A stretch of 64,000 bases of DNA from Franzmannia pantelleriensis (lineage in GTDB: Bacteria > Pseudomonadota > Gammaproteobacteria > Pseudomonadales > Halomonadaceae), in the NCBI RefSeq assembly GCF_900102875.1, contig NZ_FNGH01000003.1, forward strand, positions 248,001 to 312,000, written 5' to 3'. The first letter of the stretch is position 1; every line of letters starts with the position of its first letter. The notes beneath the pieces were generated by a model. The model ran no database searches. It was not told where the DNA came from and saw nothing but the letters and a program-made list of their open reading frames with translations. Positions 36,194 to 45,375 of the stretch are shown here, piece by piece. The position numbers were made by a program, and so were the translations under genes.

Positions 36194-36214
36194 GGCGGGC
36201 ACCGGGTGTCCGCC
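36194..36214 (+). terminator. Hairpin between dctP and dctQ
   Basis: GGCGGGCAC and GTGTCCGCC pair over 9 bp (one G-U in RNA) with a 3-base loop, 11 bases after the dctP stop. No T-tract follows, which fits differential expression rather than termination. Confidence 0.6.
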
Positions 36215-36236
36215 TTATCCTGCGGGAGACGCACAC

Positions 36237-36809
36237 ATGACGACACCGGAACCTAGGTCGCTTGAGAAGGAAGCACTCGAGAGCCTCGATACGCTCTCCT
36301 CGGTGCCCTCATTACAGGGGCCACTAGGGCGCGTGATCGGCTGGATAGACACGCTGTTTCTGAGCCTGGCGGTGGCGGCGCTGGTGGCCATCGCCGGAAC
36401 CGTACTGCTGCAGATTTCCGGTCGGCTGTTCCTGCCATTTTCGCTGGCCTGGACCGAGGAGCTATCGCGCTACCTGTTCATTTACATGGTGGCGCTTTCG
36501 GCGGGGGTGGTGCTGCGCCGCAACCGCAACGTCAGCGTCGAACTCTATCATCAGCACCTGGGGCCGCGCGCGCGGGCAGGCTACCAGGCGCTGGTGTGTC
36601 TGCTGATCGGCGGCTTCGCCTGGATCGTGTTGCCCTATGCCTGGCAGTACGCCCAGAACGGCGCCTGGCAGACCTCGCCGACCCTTCGGGTCCCCATGCT
36701 CTACATCTTCTTCTCCACCGTGGTGATGTTCGCCCTGCTGTTGGGCTATAGCGCACTCGGTTTTATTGAGGGGCTCATCGCCATGCTACGTTCCAGGGAG
36801 CGCCGCTAA
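36237..36809 (+). CDS. dctQ: TRAP transporter small membrane subunit DctQ
   Basis: This is the four-helix subunit, 190 residues, with a hydrophilic 35-residue N-terminus before the first helix. ISGRLFLPFSLAWTEELSRY is the family region. Its stop overlaps the dctM start (TAATG). Confidence 0.9.
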   Translation: MTTPEPRSLEKEALESLDTLSSVPSLQGPLGRVIGWIDTLFLSLAVAALVAIAGTVLLQISGRLFLPFSLAWTEELSRYLFIYMVALSAGVVLRRNRNVSVELYHQHLGPRARAGYQALVCLLIGGFAWIVLPYAWQYAQNGAWQTSPTLRVPMLYIFFSTVVMFALLLGYSALGFIEGLIAMLRSRERR

Positions 36810-38089
36810 TGGAAGTGCTGGTTCTGTTTGGGGTTTTCCTGCTGCTGTTGGTGATCGGCCTGCCGATCGCCTTCTCCCTGGGACTTGCCTCGTTGACCTA
36901 TCTGCTGCTCGAGGGCATCTCGCTGACCATCGTGCCGCAGCGCATGTACGCCGGCATCGATACCTTCGTGCTGCTGTGTATTCCCGGCTTCGTGCTGGCC
37001 GGCAATCTGATGAATGTCGGCAACATCACCGAGCATATCGTGCGCTTCGCCAATGCCCTGCTGGGGCACATCCGCGGCGGACTGGGGCTTGCCAACGTCG
37101 GTGGCTCGATGATCTTCGGCGGTATCTCGGGGACCGCTGTGGCCGATTCGGCTAGCATCGGCTCGGTGATGATCCCCGGCATGGCACGCTCCGGTTACGA
37201 CAAGCCTTTTGCCGCGGCGGTGACCGCCGCCTCCTCCACGGTGGGGCCGATCATCCCCCCCAGCGTGCCGATGATCATCGCTGGGTCGCTCTCAGGAGTG
37301 TCGGTGGGGCGGATGTTCCTGGCCGGCGCTATCCCCGGGTTACTGCTGGGGCTGGCGATGATGATCACGGTCTATGTGCTGGCGGTACGGCGCGGCTATC
37401 CCAAGGGCGAGCGGGCCACTCTGCTGGAGCTGCTGCGTGAGGGGCGGACCGCCTTCTGGGCGCTGCTGATGACGGTGATCATCCTCTACGGCATCATCGG
37501 CGGCTTCTTCACGCCCACCGAGGCGTCCATCGTCGCCAGCCTGTATGCGCTGGTGGTGGGGATGTTCGTCTACAAGGGACTCTCCTGGCGCAAGCTGCCG
37601 GGCATCCTCAGCGATACCGTACTGACCTCCTCGGCGCTGCTGCTGCTGGTGGGGGTGGCCAATCTATTCGGCTGGATCCTGACCAGCGAGCAGGTGCCGC
37701 AGATGATCGCCGCCCTGATCCTGTCGATTAGCGAGAACCCGATCATCGTGATCCTGATTCTCAACCTGATCCTGCTGTTCGTCGGCGCCTTCATGGAGAC
37801 CATCGCCGCGTTGATCATTCTATTCCCGGCGCTGCTTGGTGTGGCCACCGGGGTCGGCGTCGACCCGGTGCATTTCGCGGTCATCGCGGTGCTCAACCTG
37901 ATGATCGGCCTGACCACACCGCCGGTGGGTGTCTGTCTGTTCGTGGTCGCGGGCATCGGCAAGCTGCCAATGCTCAAGGTGGCGCGGGCCATCGTCCCGT
38001 TTCTTATCTGCAATATCGGCGTGCTGCTGCTGGTCTCCTTTGTGCCAGCGGTATCGCTGTGGCTGCCGACCCTGATCATGGGCGAGTAG
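36809..38089 (+). CDS. dctM: TRAP transporter large membrane subunit DctM
   Basis: This large permease subunit has 426 residues and about 12 helices. FGGISGTAVADSASIGSVMI and IPPSVPMIIAGSLSG are typical DctM segments. It is coupled to dctQ, and uxuB follows within 25 bases, so transport and catabolism share a transcript. Confidence 0.94.
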   Translation: MEVLVLFGVFLLLLVIGLPIAFSLGLASLTYLLLEGISLTIVPQRMYAGIDTFVLLCIPGFVLAGNLMNVGNITEHIVRFANALLGHIRGGLGLANVGGSMIFGGISGTAVADSASIGSVMIPGMARSGYDKPFAAAVTAASSTVGPIIPPSVPMIIAGSLSGVSVGRMFLAGAIPGLLLGLAMMITVYVLAVRRGYPKGERATLLELLREGRTAFWALLMTVIILYGIIGGFFTPTEASIVASLYALVVGMFVYKGLSWRKLPGILSDTVLTSSALLLLVGVANLFGWILTSEQVPQMIAALILSISENPIIVILILNLILLFVGAFMETIAALIILFPALLGVATGVGVDPVHFAVIAVLNLMIGLTTPPVGVCLFVVAGIGKLPMLKVARAIVPFLICNIGVLLLVSFVPAVSLWLPTLIMGE

Positions 38090-38110
38090 CGCATGACGCG
38101 AGGAGCAAAG

Positions 38111-39580
38111 ATGTCTATTACCCGCTACCCGGCGGCACCGCGGCATGGTGCCGTCAGCATCGTCCATCTCGGCCTGGGGGCCTTCCACCGCGCCCACCAG
38201 GCGGTCTATCTGGAGCGCTACCGTCAGCGCAGCGGCGATGATGCCTGGGGGATCTGCAGCGCTAACCTGCGCGGCAATGTAGGCCTGGTGGATGGCCTGG
38301 CCGCGGCCGGGCATCGCTACCATGTTGCCGAGTACACCGACAGCGAGAACGTCGCCCTGCGCGAGATCGGTACTATCGAGGAGACCCTGTTCACCGGTAG
38401 AGACGCCGACGGGCAGTGGGGGCGTGATCTGGCGGCACTACTGGAACGCATGGCATCGACCGAGACGCGTATCGTCACACTCACCGTTACCGAGAAGGGC
38501 TATTTCCTCAATCCGGCCAGCGGCGAGCTGCTCATCGACGACCCGATGATCGCCGCCGACATTGCCTCGCCAACGACGCCGCGTACTGCGCCAGGACTAT
38601 TAGTGGAGGCACTGGCCCGGCGCCGGGCCCAGGGCAGCGAACCCTTTACGGTGCTGTGCTGCGACAACATGCCGGACAACGGCAAGCGCACACGTAACGC
38701 CGTGGTTCAGCTTGCCGCGCGACGTGACGCCGAGCTGGCGGCGTGGGTCGAGGCCCAGGTGGCGTTCCCCTGCAGCATGGTCGATCGTATCGTGCCGGCA
38801 ATGACCGAGCACGACGTTGCCCGGCTGGCCGAGCTTGGGCTAGCCGATGCGCAGGCGGTGGCCTGCGAGGCGTTCAGTCAATGGGTGATCGAGGAGCATT
38901 TTCCTCAAGGACGCCCCGACTGGGAGGCCGACGGGGTGGAGATGGTCGACGACGTCGCACCCTTCGAGACCATGAAGCTGCGTCTGCTCAACGGCAGCCA
39001 CTCGTTGCTCGCCTACCTGGGAGCGCTGGATGGCATCGCCACGGTCAGCGAGGCGGTGGCCTGCGATGACCTGCGCGCGCTGCTGAACCACTATATGCAC
39101 CGCGAGGCAGCGCCGACCCTGAGCCTGCCGGCGGGCACCGACCTGAGCGGCTACGCCGCATCGCTGCTGGCCCGTTTTGACAACGACAGTCTGCAGCATC
39201 GACTGCAGCAGATCGCCATGGACGGCAGTCAGAAGTTGCCCCAGCGCTGGCTGCAAGGCGCCGTGCTACGACGCCAGGCGGGGGCGGCGCTGCCGGCGAC
39301 GGCGCTGGGGCTGGCGGCCTGGATTCGCTATGTCGCCGGCCACGACCTGTATGGTAATCGCGTCGAGGTTAACGACCCGCTGGCTGCGCGTTGCGCAGAC
39401 TGCCATGCCCGCCATGGCGATGATCCCGCAGCGCTGGTTGACGCCTTCCTGGCCATGGACGATGTGGTGCCACCGGCCCTGGCCGCCGACGCTGACTTCT
39501 CTGCCGCCGTGCTCAGCGCCTATCGCCGCCTGAACGACGAGGGCCTCGCCGCAGCCCTGGCCGGCGTGATACACGACTGA
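38111..39580 (+). CDS. uxuB: Mannitol dehydrogenase family, fructuronate reductase (UxuB)
   Basis: It interconverts D-fructuronate and D-mannonate with NAD(H). The 489-residue protein begins with the nucleotide-binding [15 protein letters not shown] and has the active-site segment [17 protein letters not shown] with the catalytic lysine and conserved Asn and His. I prefer the ATG at 38111, which has AGGAG five bases upstream; an in-frame ATG at 38093 is possible. Context with manD, uxuA and a gulonate-type dehydrogenase supports fructuronate rather than mannitol. Confidence 0.88.
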   Translation: MSITRYPAAPRHGAVSIVHLGLGAFHRAHQAVYLERYRQRSGDDAWGICSANLRGNVGLVDGLAAAGHRYHVAEYTDSENVALREIGTIEETLFTGRDADGQWGRDLAALLERMASTETRIVTLTVTEKGYFLNPASGELLIDDPMIAADIASPTTPRTAPGLLVEALARRRAQGSEPFTVLCCDNMPDNGKRTRNAVVQLAARRDAELAAWVEAQVAFPCSMVDRIVPAMTEHDVARLAELGLADAQAVACEAFSQWVIEEHFPQGRPDWEADGVEMVDDVAPFETMKLRLLNGSHSLLAYLGALDGIATVSEAVACDDLRALLNHYMHREAAPTLSLPAGTDLSGYAASLLARFDNDSLQHRLQQIAMDGSQKLPQRWLQGAVLRRQAGAALPATALGLAAWIRYVAGHDLYGNRVEVNDPLAARCADCHARHGDDPAALVDAFLAMDDVVPPALAADADFSAAVLSAYRRLNDEGLAAALAGVIHD

Positions 39581-39596
39581 CAGCAAGGAGACTCCC

Positions 39597-40775
39597 ATGC
39601 AGCATACCTGGCGCTGGTTTGGCCCCCAGGACCCGATTCGCCTCGACGAGATTCGCCAGACCGGGGCCACCGGTATCGTCACCGCGTTGCACCAGATACC
39701 CAACGGCGAGGTCTGGCCCCTGGCCTCGATCGAGGCGCGCAAGGCGCTGATCGAGGCTGCCGGCCTCTCCTGGTCGGTGGTCGAGAGCGTGCCGGTGCAC
39801 GAGGCAATCAAGCAGGGCTTACCCGAGCGTGAACGATATATTGCGGCATACCAGGAGACACTGCGCCACCTGGCCGCCTGCGGTATCGATACCGTCTGCT
39901 ATAACTTCATGCCGGTGCTGGACTGGACGCGCACCGATCTCACCTATCGCCTGGCAGACGGCGCCCGGGCGCTGCGCTTCGATCAGGTTGCGTTTGCCGC
40001 CTTCGACCTCTATCTGCTCGAGCGTCCCGGGGCCGAGGCAGACTACAGCGATGCCGAGAAACGCCAGGCGCGTGACTATCTCGACGGCCTCGATCAGGCC
40101 GGACGCGACAGCCTGGTCGATACGTTGATCGCCGGCCTGCCCGGCGCCGAGGAGGGCTATACCCTGGCCCAGTTCCGCGAGGTGCTGACGGCCTATGCCG
40201 ATGTCGACGCCGAGCGGCTGCGTGAGAATCTGAAGGTCTTCTTGGACGCGGTGGTACCGGTAGCCGAGGAGGTCGGCATTCGCTTGGCGATCCATCCCGA
40301 CGATCCGCCGCGCCCCATGCTGGGGTTACCGCGGGTGGTGTCGACTGCCGCCGATGCCCAGTGGGTGCTTGATGCCGTCCCCAGCCCGGCCAATGGGCTG
40401 ACGCTATGTACTGGCTCCTATGGGGTGCGCGACGATAACGATCTGGCCGAGATGGCGCGGCGCTTCGGGCCGCAGATCCATTTCGTCCATCTCCGTTCGA
40501 CGCGGCGGGAGGCGCCGGATCCGCGCTCCTTCCACGAAGCGCCGCACCTCGACGGCGACGTGGATATGGTCGCGGTAATCCAGGCCCTGGTGGCAGAGGA
40601 GCGCCGTCGCGAACGGGAAGGCGGGGCGCGCCTCCCCATGCGCCCGGACCACGGCCACCATATCCTCGACGACCAGCAACGCGCCACGGCCCCCGGCTAC
40701 CCACTCTACGGCCGACTGCGCGGCCTGGCCGAGCTGCGCGGGGTGGAGTTGGCGGTACGTCGGCTTACGGCCTGA
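39597..40775 (+). CDS. uxuA: Mannonate dehydratase UxuA
   Basis: It dehydrates D-mannonate to 2-keto-3-deoxygluconate by a TIM-barrel mechanism unrelated to ManD. The 392-residue protein starts [14 protein letters not shown] and has the UxuA motif [27 protein letters not shown] near the C-terminus is the metal-binding region. AAGGAG precedes the ATG. It ends the operon before a strong terminator. Its product would be phosphorylated by the KdgK encoded at 47-48 kb. Confidence 0.94.
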   Translation: MQHTWRWFGPQDPIRLDEIRQTGATGIVTALHQIPNGEVWPLASIEARKALIEAAGLSWSVVESVPVHEAIKQGLPERERYIAAYQETLRHLAACGIDTVCYNFMPVLDWTRTDLTYRLADGARALRFDQVAFAAFDLYLLERPGAEADYSDAEKRQARDYLDGLDQAGRDSLVDTLIAGLPGAEEGYTLAQFREVLTAYADVDAERLRENLKVFLDAVVPVAEEVGIRLAIHPDDPPRPMLGLPRVVSTAADAQWVLDAVPSPANGLTLCTGSYGVRDDNDLAEMARRFGPQIHFVHLRSTRREAPDPRSFHEAPHLDGDVDMVAVIQALVAEERRREREGGARLPMRPDHGHHILDDQQRATAPGYPLYGRLRGLAELRGVELAVRRLTA

Positions 40776-40787
40776 GTCTCTACCTCA

Positions 40788-40835
40788 TAACGCAACGGGC
40801 CCCGCCGAGTGAGATCGACGGGGCCCGTTGCGTTA
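40788..40835. terminator. Strong bidirectional hairpin terminator after uxuA
   Basis: A perfect 17-bp stem (40788-40804 with 40819-40835, arms starting TAACGCAACG) with a 14-base loop lies between the convergent uxuA and SSS symporter genes. It is the longest perfect stem I found in the window. Confidence 0.8.
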
Positions 40836-40884
40836 CTGGTTCGAGAGTGAAGAAATATCGGGTACAGCAATGCCCCGTATTTTC

Positions 40885-42384
40885 TTAGTGGCCAGCGGTG
40901 GTGATCTGGGACTCGCTCAGGGCTGCATCGGGAACCTGCTCCATGCGCCGCCGCTCCTCATCGAGAATGGCCAGGGCCTGCTCTGGAGTAGTGCGTGGCG
41001 CCGGGGTCAGCAGGCTGACCACTACGCCGACCGCAAGGGCCGTCAGCACCGCGGGAATGCTGGGGTTGCCCCAGTAGGCGTTCCAGTCGGCGTTGGCAAT
41101 GATCGAGAGTGAGGTGGCCGACGCGCTGACCAGGGTGGCCACGGCGCCCTGCCAGTTATAGCGCGGCCAGAAACGCCCCAGCAGGGCGCAGGCCAGCAGA
41201 CCGGCCATGATGGTGGAGATCATGCGGGTGATATAATCGATCACATTGTCCGAGGTCAGCGCGAAGAGCAGCGCCAGGCCAATGGTGGCTACCAGGGCAA
41301 TGCGGGAGAAGCGCACCACGTTGCGGGCCGAAGGCGCATGACCGGTGGCCAGCACGTAGAGATCGCGCATTAGCGTCGAAACCCCAGCGATAGCGTCCGA
41401 GCTGGCGCTGGACATGGTCGCTGACAGCCCTGCCACCAGCAGCAGCAGGCCGAGGCCCAGCGGCAGGATCTCGGTGGCCAGGAACGGAAAGGCGAAGTTG
41501 CTGTTCTCCAGGCTTGGATTAAGGGCGTGAGTGGCCATACCGATGATCGCCGGGATGATCGAGAAGCCAAGATAGAGTACCCCGGTAATCACGAAGGAGC
41601 GGCGCACCGAAGAGACCGATTCGCCAGAGTAGATGCGCTGACGGAAGGAGGGCGTTGCCAGTACGCCCACGGCGATCACCGCGGCCAGCGATAGCGCTGG
41701 CAGGCCGCCTATGGCGCCGATCCCGAGGAAGCTCGCCGCGCCAGCGTCCATGCTCGCCGTGAGCCCGCTGAATCCACCCACTTCCACCAGCGCCAGTACT
41801 GCCATCAGCAGGAAACCGGCGAAAAGTATCACTGCCTGAATGGTATCGGTCCACACCACGGCGAAATAGCCACCGATCACGCAGTAGATGCCGAAGCCCA
41901 GTGCCACCAGGATCCGTGCGGTGGTCAGGTCGATGTCTGCCATCCATGACAGATAGAGGCCACCGCCAAGGATATGCGCGCCTAGCCAACCGATGCAGGC
42001 GATGTAGATGAGGGCGGCCACGAGATAACGCACCAAGCGGTTGGCTCCCACGTAATAGGAAAGCTCCTCGCTCATGGTCATGAAGCGCAACTTACGCACT
42101 GGGGCGAAGAGCAATGCCAGTAGCAGCACGCCGACTGCGCCACCGATGCCGTATAGTGCACCGGCCCAGCCGTTGGCATAGCCAAAGCCCACCGCGCCCA
42201 TGCTCGAGCCGGTGCCGACCATGGTGGCCACGGTGGTACCGATGGTGAGAAAGATAGGCACGCTGCGCCCGCCGAGGAGGAAGTCGTCGCCGGTACCGCG
42301 CTTGTGGCGGGAGATCCACCAGCCGAAACCGATCATGGCGACGATGTAAGCCACGAAAGTGGCGAGGAATATCTGACTGTTCAT
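40885..42384 (-). CDS. Sodium:solute symporter (SSS family)
   Basis: This sodium-coupled importer has 499 residues and about 13 helices. The LeuT-like core includes DDFLLGGRSVPIFLTIGTTV and the sodium-site region LLVAGLSATMSSASSDAIAG. GAGG precedes the ATG by five bases. It lies downstream of ridA and the D-aminoacylase gene on the same strand, so it probably imports N-acyl-D-amino acids or D-amino acids; this is inferred from position only. Confidence 0.88.
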   Translation of the reverse strand: MNSQIFLATFVAYIVAMIGFGWWISRHKRGTGDDFLLGGRSVPIFLTIGTTVATMVGTGSSMGAVGFGYANGWAGALYGIGGAVGVLLLALLFAPVRKLRFMTMSEELSYYVGANRLVRYLVAALIYIACIGWLGAHILGGGLYLSWMADIDLTTARILVALGFGIYCVIGGYFAVVWTDTIQAVILFAGFLLMAVLALVEVGGFSGLTASMDAGAASFLGIGAIGGLPALSLAAVIAVGVLATPSFRQRIYSGESVSSVRRSFVITGVLYLGFSIIPAIIGMATHALNPSLENSNFAFPFLATEILPLGLGLLLLVAGLSATMSSASSDAIAGVSTLMRDLYVLATGHAPSARNVVRFSRIALVATIGLALLFALTSDNVIDYITRMISTIMAGLLACALLGRFWPRYNWQGAVATLVSASATSLSIIANADWNAYWGNPSIPAVLTALAVGVVVSLLTPAPRTTPEQALAILDEERRRMEQVPDAALSESQITTAGH

Positions 42385-42491
42385 GGTAGCCTCTTATCGT
42401 TGTTTGCCCGGCCGTTGCCGCGGCCGAGGGTAAGCAATGCCTCGATCATCGCTGGGCGTCGTAGTCAGGATGTACCCAGCGCTGATCCGGT

Positions 42492-42517
42492 GCCGTGCTC
42501 CTTGCCGGGAGCACGGC
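42492..42517 (-). terminator. Hairpin between ridA and the SSS symporter gene
   Basis: GCCGTGCTCC and GGAGCACGGC form a perfect 10-bp stem with a 6-base loop in the 142-base gap after ridA on the minus strand. It may reduce read-through into the symporter gene. Confidence 0.5.
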
Positions 42518-42526
42518 CCACTCCTG

Positions 42527-42919
42527 TTACGCCCTGTCTGCCCGGAAGCACTTCACGTCCACCTCCACCTTGCAGTCCACCACCAGGTCCTGGACACTGC
42601 AGATACGCGCCGGCGGGTGGTCGCCGAAGATCTCGCGGAACACCTTGTTGAAGGACGGGAAATAGCGGGCATCGGTAAGCACCGCGGTGACGTGCACCAC
42701 GTCCTCAACGCCGTAGTCGGCCTCCTTCATGATCGCCAGGCAGTTGTCGAAGGCCAGCCGGGTCTGTTCGATGATGCTGCCCTCGACGACTTCGCCGTCG
42801 GTCATCGGCGTTTGGCCTGAGACATAGAGCCAGCCGCCGGCTTCCACGGCTCGGGCGAAGGGCAGTTTCTGGCCGCCGGTACCGACGCCGCCTTCGACGC
42901 CGTAACGGGTGAGAGTCAT
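42527..42919 (-). CDS. ridA: RidA-family enamine/imine deaminase
   Basis: RidA proteins hydrolyse reactive enamine/imine intermediates released by PLP enzymes. The 130-residue protein has LYVSGQTPMTDGEVVEG and HPPARICSVQDLVVDC, where the arginine matches the catalytic Arg of RidA. I chose the ATG at 42919 because GGAGGAA precedes it and it overlaps the D-aminoacylase stop as ATGA. Its partner is probably the PLP deaminase at 45376. Confidence 0.88.
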   Translation of the reverse strand: MTLTRYGVEGGVGTGGQKLPFARAVEAGGWLYVSGQTPMTDGEVVEGSIIEQTRLAFDNCLAIMKEADYGVEDVVHVTAVLTDARYFPSFNKVFREIFGDHPPARICSVQDLVVDCKVEVDVKCFRADRA

Positions 42920-44397
42920 GGGGATTCCTCCATGCAGTTCTGGGTGAGGGTATTGGGGATGCGCCGGGTGCGGCGCAGCATGCGACCGGCGTGTGCGCCG
43001 GTCGCTTCGCCCCGGCGGTAGGCGATCACGCCGTTGACCACCACCAGTTCGATGCCTCGGGCCGGGGCGATGGGGGTGGCGTAGTCGGCAGTGTCCTCCA
43101 GGGTGTCGAGATCGAAGAGCGTCAGGTCGGCGAAGGCCTCTTCGCGGATCACGCCGCGGTCGACGAGCCCGAAGTTGGCTGCCGAGAGACTGGTCATCTT
43201 GCGCACCGCCTCGGCCAGCGGCATCAGCGCCAGGTCGCGGCTGTAGTGGGCCAGTACCCGGGGAAAGGCGCCCCACAGCCGCGGGTGCGGATGGGGATCG
43301 TTGGGCAGCCCGTCGGAGCCGACCATCGACAGCGGGTGAGCCAGCACACGGCGCATGTCGTCCTCGCTCATGTTGTGGTAGACGGCCCCTGCCGGCTGCA
43401 GGCGTTCGGCGGCCTCCCGCAGCGATATCCCCCAGTCGGCGGCGATCGCCGTGAGCGGGCGGCGTGCCTGCTCGGGGTGTGGCTCGGACCAGGTGATGCT
43501 GATCTCGATCTCGTCGGTGACCTGGCTCAGGTCGAGGGTCGAGGAGCCGGCGGTATAGGGGTAGCAGTCGCAGTGGGCGCACTGGTGGCGGGCCGCTGCT
43601 TCGAGCTTCTCCAGGGCGCGGGGGGCGCCGCCCCAGTTGCCGGCGCCGGCGCACTTGAGGTGCGAGATCACCAGCGGCACCTGGCCGTGATGGGCGGTAG
43701 CGAAGGCCTCGTCCATGGCGCCGAGCAGGCCGGCGAACTCGTCGCGTAGGTGGGTGGTGTAGACGCCGCCGGCCTCGCCCACGGCGGCCACCAGCGGCTC
43801 CATCTCCGCGGTGGGGGCCTGGAAGGCGTTGCGGTAGGCGAGCCCCGAGCTGAGCCCCAAGGCGCCCTCGGCCAGGGCCTGGCGCAGCAGGGATTCCATG
43901 GTGGCGATCTCGGCCTGGCTGGCCGGGCGGGCGAAGTCATCCATTACCTGGCTGCGCAGACTGGTGTGCCCCACCAGGGCGGCGACGTTGACGCTGGGCG
44001 CCGCCGCGTCCACGGCATCGGCGTAGGCGGCGAAGCTGGGGTAGCGGAAGTCCTCGACCCGTCCCAGCAGGTTCATGGGATCGGGGACCTCGCCTGCGAG
44101 GGTCACGGGGCTGGCGCTGATGCCGCAGTTGCCCACCACCACCGTAGTCACCCCCTGGGAGAGCTTGGGCAGCATCGCCGGGGTGCGGATCACGTTGGTG
44201 TCGTCGTGGGTGTGCACATCGATAAAACCCGGAGCCAGGTAGCGGCCCTGGCCGTCGATTACGGTCTCGGCCGTGGCACCGTCCAGCGTGCCGATGGCCG
44301 CGATACGGTCGCCATGTATCGCGACGTCGCTCTTGAAGGGGGGGGCGCCGGTGCCGTCCAGCACCCGGACGTCCAGGATCAGCAGATCGTAGGTCAT
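42916..44397 (-). CDS. N-acyl-D-amino-acid deacylase (D-aminoacylase)
   Basis: This amidohydrolase releases D-amino acids from N-acyl-D-amino acids. The 493-residue protein has the metal site APGFIDVHTHDDTNV, GNCGISASP with the conserved metal cysteine, SHLKCAG and MVGSDGLP near the C-terminal third. I chose the ATG at 44397, which has GGGAG upstream. It starts one base after the RpiR stop and overlaps ridA. The neighbouring deaminase would process the liberated D-amino acid. Confidence 0.9.
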   Translation of the reverse strand: MTYDLLILDVRVLDGTGAPPFKSDVAIHGDRIAAIGTLDGATAETVIDGQGRYLAPGFIDVHTHDDTNVIRTPAMLPKLSQGVTTVVVGNCGISASPVTLAGEVPDPMNLLGRVEDFRYPSFAAYADAVDAAAPSVNVAALVGHTSLRSQVMDDFARPASQAEIATMESLLRQALAEGALGLSSGLAYRNAFQAPTAEMEPLVAAVGEAGGVYTTHLRDEFAGLLGAMDEAFATAHHGQVPLVISHLKCAGAGNWGGAPRALEKLEAAARHQCAHCDCYPYTAGSSTLDLSQVTDEIEISITWSEPHPEQARRPLTAIAADWGISLREAAERLQPAGAVYHNMSEDDMRRVLAHPLSMVGSDGLPNDPHPHPRLWGAFPRVLAHYSRDLALMPLAEAVRKMTSLSAANFGLVDRGVIREEAFADLTLFDLDTLEDTADYATPIAPARGIELVVVNGVIAYRRGEATGAHAGRMLRRTRRIPNTLTQNCMEESP

Positions 44398-44398
44398 C

Positions 44399-45262
44399 TC
44401 AGTCTCCCAGTGGCTGGCGGTTGTCGCCGCCGCGATGGGCATCGAGGGTGAGTTTCAGGCGGCGCAGCTTGTCGCGCGAGCGCTCGCGGTGGCGCAGGGC
44501 CAGTTCTAGGGCCAGGACATCGATGGCGGCGAGCATGGCGTAGCGGGACGCAGAGGGGTGGTAGATGAAGTCGGTTTCCCGAGCGGCTACCGGCAACACC
44601 ACATCGGCATTTTCCGCCAGGGGAGAGCCTTGGGCGGTGATCGCCACCACCTGGGCACCGTACTGGTGGGCGATGCGCGCCGACTCCACCATCTCCGGCG
44701 TATGGCCAGTCACGGAGAGCACCACGACCACGTCCTCGGGTTCGAGGGTCGATGCCACCATGCGTGGCAGCAGCGTCTGGGGGTAAGCGCTTACCGCGTA
44801 GCCGAGTCGTACCAGGCGGAACTGCAGTTCCTGGGAGAGCATGCTCGAGCCGCCGCCGGCACCGAACACCAGAATCTGGCGGGCGCTGTCCAAGCGCTCC
44901 ACGGCGCCCGACACGTCGGCTTGGGCGATAAGTTCACGGTTCAGCGCCAGGGTCTGGGTGGCAATGTCGTAGACCGCGGCCGAACCGTCCTCGGCGGCGG
45001 CTTCCTGGATGAAGCGCCGGCCCACGGCCAGGGCGCGGGTCAGGCGAGTCTTGAGGTCGCGGACGTTAGCGCAGCCCACGGCGCGGGCGAAACGGGTCAC
45101 GCTGGCGTCGCTGACCCCGGCCCGGGCGGCGATTTCGCTGATGCTGGCCTCGGTGACGAAATCGATGTCGGCGTAGATGAGTTCGCCAACTTTCTTCTCG
45201 GCATCTCGTAGCAGAGAGAAATTGGCTGTGATGCGTGAAAGGATGTCGATCTCTTGGCTCAC
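44399..45262 (-). CDS. RpiR-family regulator with SIS domain
   Basis: This 287-residue regulator has an N-terminal RpiR helix-turn-helix (about residues 5-75, ISEIAARAGVSDASVTRFAR) and a C-terminal SIS sugar-phosphate-fold domain with VFGAGGGSSMLSQEL. The start is a GTG at 45262 with AGGAG seven bases upstream; a TTG ten codons earlier is unlikely. It is the first gene of the D-aminoacylase-ridA unit and divergent from the PLP deaminase, with a 17-bp inverted repeat between them. Confidence 0.86.
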   Translation of the reverse strand: MSQEIDILSRITANFSLLRDAEKKVGELIYADIDFVTEASISEIAARAGVSDASVTRFARAVGCANVRDLKTRLTRALAVGRRFIQEAAAEDGSAAVYDIATQTLALNRELIAQADVSGAVERLDSARQILVFGAGGGSSMLSQELQFRLVRLGYAVSAYPQTLLPRMVASTLEPEDVVVVLSVTGHTPEMVESARIAHQYGAQVVAITAQGSPLAENADVVLPVAARETDFIYHPSASRYAMLAAIDVLALELALRHRERSRDKLRRLKLTLDAHRGGDNRQPLGD

Positions 45263-45297
45263 CGGAGGGCTCCTGTGTCTTGCCTTTCGCAAAAGGT

Positions 45298-45314
45298 ATG
45301 TTAGTTTCTAACAT
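45298..45314. promoter_or_regulatory. Candidate RpiR operator
   Basis: ATGTTAG and CTAACAT form a perfect inverted repeat around TTT, in the divergent gap between the RpiR gene and the D-amino acid deaminase gene. It could control both transcripts. Confidence 0.6.
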
Positions 45315-45375
45315 GTAGTCAAGTGCGTGTGATATTAACTATCAGTGTGTCATCTCTGGCCAGAGGAGAGCGATC

